Of a stretch of 64,000 nucleotides of DNA, positions 1 to 8,252 are shown piece after piece (the first letter of the stretch is position 1; every line of letters starts with the position of its first letter). The stretch covers positions 62,001 through 126,000 of the forward strand of contig JALIHJ010000031.1 in assembly GCA_022984795.1 (NCBI GenBank), given 5' to 3'. A program made the translations under genes and the position numbers. The notes below the pieces were generated by a model. That model was not told the DNA's origin and made no database searches. It was given only the letters and a program-made list of their open reading frames with translations. Origin of the DNA: Fabrea salina. Lineage: Eukaryota; Ciliophora; Heterotrichea; Heterotrichida; Fabreidae.

Positions 1-3000
1 CTTTTTTAAGTGTGAGTTCTTGGGACTCGGACTCAAAACTGTGTTTGGCAAACAAGAAAAACTGAAGTAAGTTTTCAATGATGCTTTCGTCAAGTTGGAT
101 GTTCATTGGAGCTAAGTTGAACTGGAGGGTTTGGATCTTGTCGATTTCTTTTGAGTTTTCTCGAATCATAGAAAATAGCAACGAGTGTGCTTTTTTGGAG
201 GATTGCAAAGAGTAAGGAACTAGCAACACAGGAACTTGGGTACTTGGGTGCTGGTTAGCTGCTTCCATGTCAACAACGCTTAAGAACCAAGTCTTAGTTC
301 TGTCCTCGCGGGACCCAAACTGAGCAATTACTTCTTTGAACTGCATGTAAACTACTTCTTGGGGGTGGAAGTCTATTAAGGAGATGCCTATGTCCAGACT
401 TATGAACAACCTAGAGGTGTCTTTGGGGGTTTCTTCTGGGTTTTCCAGCATAAAGTGTTTTTGCTTGCAGTTTTCTTCGTGTTTTTCGGAGTACTTGTCT
501 GGTTTCCAGTCAAGGAACTTCATGATTTGAGTGGAGCCTTTAAGCTCTACTTGCACGTACACTTGTTGTTGTGGACTGGGGAGTTCTTCGTTGCGTGCGT
601 TTTCAATGTCTTTGCACCACTCTTGAAGCTCTTCTCTGGACTCAGCTTTGATGTAATAGTGAGTGTTGCAGGACTCTATAGCTAGTTTTTCGGGCTTCAT
701 GTACACCTTTGTGCAGAGGAACTCTAGGTTTACAGGTTTCTTTCCCTCTACAAAAAGCCAGTTTTGGCAGAGTTGCACTTTTCTGTACTTGTATCTTTGG
801 ATGCGGTGTGACTTTACTTTGAGCACTCCTTCTTTTTTGATTTCGTTCATAAGTGACTCTTTCCACTTGTCTTCGTCAATTCTTAAAGGCGAGTAAACTT
901 TGATGTCTTCGAAACTAAACACTCCAGTGGAGCTCTCAATAGTTACTCTGAGTTCATGCGGGGCAACTTCTTCGTCCCAAGTAAAGTACTCACTGTAGGG
1001 ACCCTGGAAGGTCCTAGGCTTAAGACGCCGCTGAGTAGCTTTTGAGTAGTTTTGCTGGTACTTGATGTTGTGGGCAGTGTGGTTTTCAAGTTTGTAAGGA
1101 AGGGTTTCTGAACTCCTGTTCATGAACTGCACGATAAAGATAGGGTCACTAGAAACTACAGACACCTGAACTACTTCTTCGGACTGTTGGAACACGTGAT
1201 CTAGTGGAATCTTCACAAAGTACTCTCCCAACTCGTTTATGGGAAAGGCCCCTGACCACTTTTTTGGAGCGTCGTGGGACCCCACCATGGCTGCAATTTC
1301 AACGTAGAAAGGTCCTTTGTTGGAACCCCAGTAAAAGTGCTTTTCAGAGTTAACGTTTATAAAGGTGTAGTTCTCCGAGTCAACTTGGCGCACATTAAGC
1401 CCTAAAGAGTACTGGTTTTTAAGGATGTACCTGGGGTAAAAGGTTACTATATTGGTGAGTTGGAACACTCCTATTCCTTTTTCTATAGTAACTCCTAAGT
1501 CATACCTGGAACCTGAGTGGTGGGTGATGTTTACTTCTCCAGAGGTTCCAGTGTTAGTTAGGGAAAAGTTCTGTGACCAGCTAGATTCTAGTTCGTCATT
1601 CTCGTTAGATATTGCTACTTTGAGTTTGCTCATTTGTTTAGAGGTGTCGAAAGGTTTGATCTTTTTCCAGTCAGAAGGTTCAGTTCCAGACATGCAAGTC
1701 CAGTTCTTTTTGAGCATTAAACTGTTTTCTTCAAAGACTTCTTGCAAAGGGGAGTTTTTAGACTCTTCTTCGTACTGCATAACTGGGGCGTCTTCTTCTT
1801 CGTTGAGTTCTTTTCTAATTTTGTTGCGCTTCATTAAAAGTGGTTCAGCGTACTTAAGGTTAAGTTCAGTTTTGTTTATGATCCAAAAAGGCACGTAAAG
1901 GTTGAACCTCCAGCACTTAAAGTCGTCTTTGGATATTTTGATCCACAAGTGGAAGTAATTGCTTTCTTGGCCTTGTTCGTTAACTCTTATAGAGATTTTG
2001 TGTTTCTTTTCAATTTCAAGAAGGTTCACAGTTAGTTTTTTAGTTAAGTCACAACCAGGAATGCGGAGTTTTAGTTGCAGTTTTTTGTCGAAAAAAGGAA
2101 TTGAGCAGAAAGGCTTGGTTTCTCCTTGGTGTATTTTTTCTAAGTGGTGGGGTTCCTCTTCAACACTACTCCACATTTTGATGTAGCACACTCTAGAAGT
2201 AGTGTTTGTAAAGCTAATTATTGGAGTCAGAACTAACTGAATTTGCCTTATTTCTTCAGTTTGCTCTTGGCGCTCAGTTTCTTCTTGGAAAGACTCTGTT
2301 GAGAGTCTTAAGTGGGACTTAGAGTCTAGTTCCTTTACAAACAAAGCAAAGTAAACTGGTTTTGTTTCAGAGTTGTCTTTTAAGTTGCAGCAAAGTGGAA
2401 TGAATTCTAAGAAGCACCTGTAAGTCAGTAACTCATTTGGAAACAGTATTTCAGACAACAAGTGCTTGTCAACTATGCCTTGCCACCCTGAAAGCATTAG
2501 GTTGGAACTGGTGTTGGGCGTTAAGTCTTGGTTAACTTCTGTAATGATTTCTGAAAGGTCGTAGTTACCCTCTTCTGGACGCAGAAACATCTGGCCTTTT
2601 GCAAGCGCTAGCAAAGGCACTGGCAAACTGTCTTTAACTGGAAGTTGGGTTTGTTTGAGGAAGTTGTTCATGTTGGAGTTGCGAGTAAACACTACTTCAA
2701 GGGGAATGTTAAGGTTGTTGTGGAGAGTAATTGAGGAGCGAATGTTAATGTACTTTTGGGCATCTTGGTGGTTCCACTGGATTTCAGTAACCAACAGAGT
2801 CATATTGTGGTACTCAGAGTCAAAATTAGACTCTAAGTTGGCAGAGTTAGGTTTGGTTTTAGGACACCAACAACAAGTTTTAACTGAAATGTCAGTGGGT
2901 TGTGTCTGGAAACTCATTGGGTACTTAAACTTTCTGTTAACTTGTTCAAGGGGAATCAGGTGAAGGTTAGGAGTGTCCATTTCAATACCTTGGATTTTTT

Positions 3001-6000
3001 GGAACTTAACTGAGGAAAACATGCGCGGTCTAAGTCCAGCTTCTGAAGGGTTGACTTCAACATCTAGTTTTTTTCGTTTGAACTTAACAACATTGAGTGT
3101 TCTGTGTAACTCGTCTATAAACCTTTTTTCTTCGTCTTCTAATTCGTAAGTTAGGCTTTGGGTGTCTTGCTTCACTTGGACTCTAACTGGCAACCCTGTT
3201 TGGTTGTGCAAGCAGTAAGGGTTTTCACTTACCCAGTGCCTGTTGAAGGAGTCTTCTAGGTTGTTGAAGGTTTTGTATATGTAGCTTAGAGTGTCTACCA
3301 AAGCATAAGTAATGTTGACTTGGAAAGAGTTGCGGGTTTGCTTCACAGCAATTAAGGACTGATCGGACTGCGAGGAGTAACTAAATTCTAAGCCGATTTC
3401 TTCAATAAGGGGCTCCCAGGAGCTTAGTCTTTCGTTGAAGTGGTTCACTCCTACCATAACGAAGCACTGTCCTTCTTTGCCTTTTTGGCTTTCAATGTCT
3501 GAAATGGTTCCAACCTGATAACCTCCTAAAACTTCTAAAAAATTCACTTGGAATATTGGGTGCATCATTTCGTTTTTCATTTCCACACAAAAGTTGTAAA
3601 AACTTACACTCAAGGCAAACTTCTGGTCTTCTTCAAGCAAAACTTCTTCTGGGGGCCTAGGACTTTCAATGCTGTTTTGTGAAAGCAACTCTGAAACTTC
3701 TTTAAGTGTTTGGACTGACCCTAAACTTAGGTGGAACTTAACTGGGTTTGGCATCCTTAAGTTAACTTGAGTGCAAGGGCTTCCTTCAATGGGCTTGTAA
3801 AAGCAGTATTTCAAATCAAAGCCAAGGTACTCCAGAACGGGTTGTCTGTTCCTGAGTTCAACAAAGTTGGTGTTGGGAGTGACAAATACTGCGTTTTCAA
3901 GGTTTAGTTTCAAGTCTATGCTTTGGGTTCCGGGTCCTGTCCAGCAGTTGTCTTCTTGGGCAAAGTTTCCTTGCAATTCTAAGTCAACCATTAAAGCTGG
4001 ATCCAGTTTACTTTCAAAAGAACTCAAAAAGAGAACTGACACTTCAAAGCAGTTAAAAGAAACTTTAAGGTCAGGCGGAGTATAGTTTTCGGTAGCAAAG
4101 TCTTCACTCATAGGAAACAAGCTTTCGTTAAAAGGACACTGGAAAAAGTTCAGAAGCTGATTAAAAAAGTCAGGAATAACTACTAAATGGATGCTTGATA
4201 AGGTAACTTGCAGGGCTCTAGACTCTTCAATTACCATGTAAAGTTGAATGCTTTTTTGGGCCTGAGCAAAGCTACTAAGGGGAGTGTGCTCTTTTAGTAA
4301 GCTAGTTGGTCTTTCGTCTAGTACCTGAATTGCTTTGGTTTCTAAACTGATTTCTTTAGAAAAGTTGTTTCTAAACCCGATTTCTAAGTAGATTTCTTCT
4401 AAAGTGATTTTGGCTAAGGAATGCTCTTTGGTTAGTTTTTCGTTTAAGTAATGGTCTTTTGAGTTTTCCAAGGACTCAATTATTTCAAGTTCGAGTTTAG
4501 GCACACCAAAGCGGACCCTTTGGTAAATGTCTTCGTTAAGCACGTAAACCTGAAAAGGGTTCCAAGAAGGAGTTTCGTAAAAGTTCTCAAAAAAGATTTT
4601 AAGCAGCAGGTTGTAGTGCTTCATGAATAAACTTAAGTATAGAGTTTCTGCTACTTTTACAGAGATGACTTGAGGGTACTCGTAGTCTATTTCAACTTGA
4701 AGGTGGAAGTCTCTAGGAACTATGTAAGAAAAACAGTCCTTTAAAGTAATGTTGCTGCAGTTCACAAGCATTCTGTCCGTCAGTACTTCAAGAACTACTT
4801 CTCTGCAGTTTAGTTGTGAGTCTTCCGAAGACTCTGCACTAGGCGAGTTTTCTAAAACTGGAGAAAAAGGCACTAGTGGCTTGAGTCCTGAAGGCAGGTC
4901 TTCGTGAATAACTCCTAAACTAAAGGGCTTTGCTTGCTTAGCTGGAGAGTTAAATTCACAAGTTTTTTCAGTAGGATTGTAGTAGTAAATCCGAAAGTTC
5001 TTCAGCAGTTTAAAGTTGGATTGTTTGATTTCCGAAACTGGAATCTCCAAGGCAGGGGGCTCCTCCCTTTTTTTCCAGATTTTGAGTTTTGACCTTAGTT
5101 TTTGGTCGAGTCTTGGATGGCAATAAGTTTTTTGGTCAAAAGCAGCTCTAGAAAAGTCTTTTTCGAACTCAAAAATCCCTGTAGATGCAAACTCACTCAT
5201 GGGGTTGTTAGTGACTAGTATGTTTCCAACTTCTGCAACGAAGCTTTCAGAAGAACTTGAGTTCCTCGGAATAACTATTTGGGCTTCGTTTAGCAGCACA
5301 CTAATGTCCATAAGTCCTTTGTTTTCTTGACTGGTTCCAAGCACTTTTCTTAGTTCGTAGTTGAAGTAAAAGTTTAACTCAGTCACTACTTTTTGCAGAA
5401 ACTTAAGTTTCAAGTAACTCAGTCTTAGCTGCAGAACTGAATTTAAAGAGTCAGTTTCGTAGTTAAGGTCTAAAGGAGCTTGAGCTCTGTCGGGCCAAAC
5501 CAGTTTGAGTTTAGAAAAGTCAACCATAGAAAAGTCCAAGCACCTTAGCCTCAACTGTAGTTTTTCACAGTATTGGTCGCAAGTCCCTATTAGGTCACTA
5601 GCTTTAACAATCCAAAGATCTTTTCCCCCAATGCCCAACTTGAATTTAATAGTTTCAGAGTGAAATATCAACTTAGAAGTAACTAGCAAGTGGTGAGCGT
5701 GACTGTTCTTCACAGGTTCTTGTTTGGGCTGGCACTCCTTTACAGTTTGCAACCACTCATTTAGCAACTCTAACTTAAAGCAGCCTTTTACCTTTCCTAA
5801 GCACACTTCAGTTTCAAGCAGGATGTTTTTAAACTCATGTGATTGGGGGTCAGTACTTTTAACTACAACAACTACTCCACTGTTGTAAGTACCTCCTAGT
5901 GCTGTTTGCATTCCTTTAAAGCCTTTGCAGCTAAAAATCACTCCTTTAGAGTCCTTTGCTTCTACACTGCTTAACTTGCACACCATGTAGCTTTCGAAAA

Positions 6001-8242
6001 AATAGTTGCTGAGTTCCAGAGAAAGTTCTTTTAAGTCTACTTGGACTTTGGAAAGGTTTTCTAACAGTTCTAGTTTGAGTTTCTGAAACTCAGCGCTGAA
6101 ACTCAGAGTCTTAAGTAAAGAAGCATAAACGCACCTGTAAGAATTCAGGTCTAAACTAATGATTTCACTGTGTGACTCTGTTCTTAGTTCTTTTAGCACT
6201 TCTGAAAGTCTGCATACTGCTGCAAGGGAGCTCTTAGGAAGACTGCAGTGTATTTCTTGACCAGTTAAGCTGAGTACAAGTGGCTTTTCTTCTACCTCTG
6301 TGATGGTTTCGTTGTTTTGAAGTTGAATGCTTTGAGGTAGTTGCCTTGCTTGTTTCTGGCACAGAACTCTTAACTTCAGGTCCAAAGCTTGCAAAAGGTT
6401 ACTTGTGTGCTCAGCAGTTACTTTTCCCAGAGTGATTTCTAAGTCTTCACTAGTGCCTTCTGCTTTTGCGTTTCGAATGCAGCTAATTATTTCTTCTGAA
6501 GTCTTTTCTAAGAACACCAGTTTAAGCAGTGAAACTTGACCTTGTATTTTGTACTTAGCAGCTGAGTCTACTAAGTTGATTCTCTGGAACTTTTGAATCA
6601 AGTCCAGGAATCTCATTTCTTTTTCGTAGCCTGATTTTCTGTGTCCGGGGAGAATCTCTTCCCAAAGCTTAAAAAACCTTTCCAAAAAGCAAGGCACTAA
6701 CTTGATTTGGGAATCCTTAACACTGAACTGGACTTTCCTGTTATCGTGGAACTCAATGTTTTTCAACACAAGTTGACTTTTAGCTGAGAAGTCCAAACAC
6801 ACCTTAGTGCCTTTGTCCATGTAAAAGATGTTGTCAGAAAGGTGGTTGACTTCTAAAGAACCTAAGTTTAAGTCTACAGAAAACTCAGACTCATACTCAT
6901 CTTGGAGCTTAGCAGTGGCGCTTAAAGTCTTTTGTACGAAGAGACTCTCAGAAACCTTTAAGTCCAGCAAAGCCAAGTCTCCTTCTGAAAACAAAACTTG
7001 CAGTGCAGAAGTTTTGACTTTAACTTCTACGAAGTAAGTGTTGGGGTTAGTTCTGCTGATGGTTTTTAGTTCAAGTTCTTTGCGGACTTTTCCGCGCAGA
7101 CTAAGAATCTCTTGCAAAGACATGTTTCGTTCAAGGTCTTGCAACAGAGACTTCTCCAGTATTTCTGTGGGACATTCTGACTTAAAGTGTAACGCAGGAA
7201 TTACTCCTTCGATGGGCTCTCCTAAGTAAAACTTTTTGTAGAGTTTTTTGTATAAGGATTCCCACAGAAGCTTTTTGCTCATGAACCACCAAGACCTTGC
7301 TCTTACTTTTTGGGTTATTTTGTGCCTGGCAAGTCTCCACTTGTCTTTAGTTTGTTTACCTTTAAATACTTGAAGTGCTTTTTTAACTGCTTGAACCACA
7401 CTAAGGTTTAGGTGGAGTTTTAAATCTGAAAAGCAAGTGTCTACCTGAACGTCTATTTTATCTTGGGCTTCGATGATCCACCTTAGGTTCTTGAAAGACA
7501 GTTTAAAGTTCACTTCAAAGGGTTTAAGCACTTCTAACCCTTGACAGACAACCTTTACTCCAGAGATCAAAAGCAGCTTGAACTGAATAGCTGTGCTTTT
7601 CAAAAGACTTGAGGGGTGTTTTTGTCTTAGGCTCATCATAAGGTTGCTGAACTTGTTCCAGAGTCCTTCTGAGTAGTTAAGAAGAGGTTCAAACTCCTCG
7701 TTTGTAGGAATAAGGCTGATTTCTTCTATGCTGACTATAAACTGGTCTTCTGGAGTGCATATGTGCACAGATATGTTTTTGAGAGTAAGTCTGAGTTTAG
7801 CTAGAATCACTTCTATGATTTCCCCCGAAAAGTACTTTTGCCACAGCAAAGAGTCAAGCAGTTTAGAAAAGACTGCTTTTTTCCGCTCAGCAGTTTCTTC
7901 AAACTGGTTTAAAACTTCCTCTTTTAAGTCTTTTGATTCAGTTGAACTTGAGTTAGAATTCAAACAACACTCAAGAAAAACCCCTTCGAGTTCTAAATCA
8001 ACAGTGCACTCGTACCCAGTCAGAAGCTTTCCCCAAGGAATAGTGGCTTGCAACTTGTCCACTCTGCCAGTTTTAACTTGGATTGTGCTTTGTTTGAGTT
8101 CTTTGCCTATCAGAATGTTTTCTACACTGAGTTTCCCTGCCAAAAGGTCTACAGCAACCTGTTCAGAGTTGACGTTTTCAAGAGTGCCGTCGAACACCTT
8201 GTTGAGGATATAAGTCAAACTATACACTACTGGGTTTGCCAT
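1..8242 (-). CDS. VPS13: VPS13-family bridge-like lipid transfer protein (5' part, runs off the window)
   Basis: The frame stays open on the minus strand from the ATG at 8242 to the left edge, giving about 2,747 residues without the C terminus. Residues 1-100 form a chorein N-terminal domain, including the family's IPW motif around residue 69. A VPS13 adaptor-binding region spans about residues 1675-2420, with six repeats that each start at an Asn motif (HNQTG, HNNLN, TNTTS, INKTE, KNQYS, ENHTA). It is followed by a PH-like segment at about 2470-2550 (about 593-835), ending in the typical EELQEWCKDIENA helix. VPS13 proteins sit at organelle contact sites and carry bulk lipid along a hydrophobic groove. 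The C-terminal ATG2-like and DH-like parts would lie outside the window. The start is shared with a divergent gene only 10 bp away. I translated the frame by eye, so a stopless 15-nt intron could have been missed. Confidence 0.92.
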   Translation of the reverse strand, partial: MANPVVYSLTYILNKVFDGTLENVNSEQVAVDLLAGKLSVENILIGKELKQSTIQVKTGRVDKLQATIPWGKLLTGYECTVDLELEGVFLECCLNSNSSSTESKDLKEEVLNQFEETAERKKAVFSKLLDSLLWQKYFSGEIIEVILAKLRLTLKNISVHICTPEDQFIVSIEEISLIPTNEEFEPLLNYSEGLWNKFSNLMMSLRQKHPSSLLKSTAIQFKLLLISGVKVVCQGLEVLKPFEVNFKLSFKNLRWIIEAQDKIDVQVDTCFSDLKLHLNLSVVQAVKKALQVFKGKQTKDKWRLARHKITQKVRARSWWFMSKKLLWESLYKKLYKKFYLGEPIEGVIPALHFKSECPTEILEKSLLQDLERNMSLQEILSLRGKVRKELELKTISRTNPNTYFVEVKVKTSALQVLFSEGDLALLDLKVSESLFVQKTLSATAKLQDEYESEFSVDLNLGSLEVNHLSDNIFYMDKGTKVCLDFSAKSQLVLKNIEFHDNRKVQFSVKDSQIKLVPCFLERFFKLWEEILPGHRKSGYEKEMRFLDLIQKFQRINLVDSAAKYKIQGQVSLLKLVFLEKTSEEIISCIRNAKAEGTSEDLEITLGKVTAEHTSNLLQALDLKLRVLCQKQARQLPQSIQLQNNETITEVEEKPLVLSLTGQEIHCSLPKSSLAAVCRLSEVLKELRTESHSEIISLDLNSYRCVYASLLKTLSFSAEFQKLKLELLENLSKVQVDLKELSLELSNYFFESYMVCKLSSVEAKDSKGVIFSCKGFKGMQTALGGTYNSGVVVVVKSTDPQSHEFKNILLETEVCLGKVKGCFKLELLNEWLQTVKECQPKQEPVKNSHAHHLLVTSKLIFHSETIKFKLGIGGKDLWIVKASDLIGTCDQYCEKLQLRLRCLDFSMVDFSKLKLVWPDRAQAPLDLNYETDSLNSVLQLRLSYLKLKFLQKVVTELNFYFNYELRKVLGTSQENKGLMDISVLLNEAQIVIPRNSSSSESFVAEVGNILVTNNPMSEFASTGIFEFEKDFSRAAFDQKTYCHPRLDQKLRSKLKIWKKREEPPALEIPVSEIKQSNFKLLKNFRIYYYNPTEKTCEFNSPAKQAKPFSLGVIHEDLPSGLKPLVPFSPVLENSPSAESSEDSQLNCREVVLEVLTDRMLVNCSNITLKDCFSYIVPRDFHLQVEIDYEYPQVISVKVAETLYLSLFMKHYNLLLKIFFENFYETPSWNPFQVYVLNEDIYQRVRFGVPKLELEIIESLENSKDHYLNEKLTKEHSLAKITLEEIYLEIGFRNNFSKEISLETKAIQVLDERPTSLLKEHTPLSSFAQAQKSIQLYMVIEESRALQVTLSSIHLVVIPDFFNQLLNFFQCPFNESLFPMSEDFATENYTPPDLKVSFNCFEVSVLFLSSFESKLDPALMVDLELQGNFAQEDNCWTGPGTQSIDLKLNLENAVFVTPNTNFVELRNRQPVLEYLGFDLKYCFYKPIEGSPCTQVNLRMPNPVKFHLSLGSVQTLKEVSELLSQNSIESPRPPEEVLLEEDQKFALSVSFYNFCVEMKNEMMHPIFQVNFLEVLGGYQVGTISDIESQKGKEGQCFVMVGVNHFNERLSSWEPLIEEIGLEFSYSSQSDQSLIAVKQTRNSFQVNITYALVDTLSYIYKTFNNLEDSFNRHWVSENPYCLHNQTGLPVRVQVKQDTQSLTYELEDEEKRFIDELHRTLNVVKFKRKKLDVEVNPSEAGLRPRMFSSVKFQKIQGIEMDTPNLHLIPLEQVNRKFKYPMSFQTQPTDISVKTCCWCPKTKPNSANLESNFDSEYHNMTLLVTEIQWNHQDAQKYINIRSSITLHNNLNIPLEVVFTRNSNMNNFLKQTQLPVKDSLPVPLLALAKGQMFLRPEEGNYDLSEIITEVNQDLTPNTSSNLMLSGWQGIVDKHLLSEILFPNELLTYRCFLEFIPLCCNLKDNSETKPVYFALFVKELDSKSHLRLSTESFQEETERQEQTEEIRQIQLVLTPIISFTNTTSRVCYIKMWSSVEEEPHHLEKIHQGETKPFCSIPFFDKKLQLKLRIPGCDLTKKLTVNLLEIEKKHKISIRVNEQGQESNYFHLWIKISKDDFKCWRFNLYVPFWIINKTELNLKYAEPLLMKRNKIRKELNEEEDAPVMQYEEESKNSPLQEVFEENSLMLKKNWTCMSGTEPSDWKKIKPFDTSKQMSKLKVAISNENDELESSWSQNFSLTNTGTSGEVNITHHSGSRYDLGVTIEKGIGVFQLTNIVTFYPRYILKNQYSLGLNVRQVDSENYTFINVNSEKHFYWGSNKGPFYVEIAAMVGSHDAPKKWSGAFPINELGEYFVKIPLDHVFQQSEEVVQVSVVSSDPIFIVQFMNRSSETLPYKLENHTAHNIKYQQNYSKATQRRLKPRTFQGPYSEYFTWDEEVAPHELRVTIESSTGVFSFEDIKVYSPLRIDEDKWKESLMNEIKKEGVLKVKSHRIQRYKYRKVQLCQNWLFVEGKKPVNLEFLCTKVYMKPEKLAIESCNTHYYIKAESREELQEWCKDIENARNEELPSPQQQVYVQVELKGSTQIMKFLDWKPDKYSEKHEENCKQKHFMLENPEETPKDTSRLFISLDIGISLIDFHPQEVVYMQFKEVIAQFGSREDRTKTWFLSVVDMEAANQHPSTQVPVLLVPYSLQSSKKAHSLLFSMIRENSKEIDKIQTLQFNLAPMNIQLDESIIENLLQFFLFAKHSFESESQELTLKK

Positions 8243-8252
8243 TATAATTGCA
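8243..8252. promoter_or_regulatory. 10-bp divergent intergenic spacer
   Basis: These ten bases (TATAATTGCA) are all that separates the minus-strand ATG of VPS13 from the plus-strand ATG of the coiled-coil gene. Core promoter elements for both genes must therefore lie inside the opposite gene, or transcription starts almost at the ATG. Confidence 0.6.
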
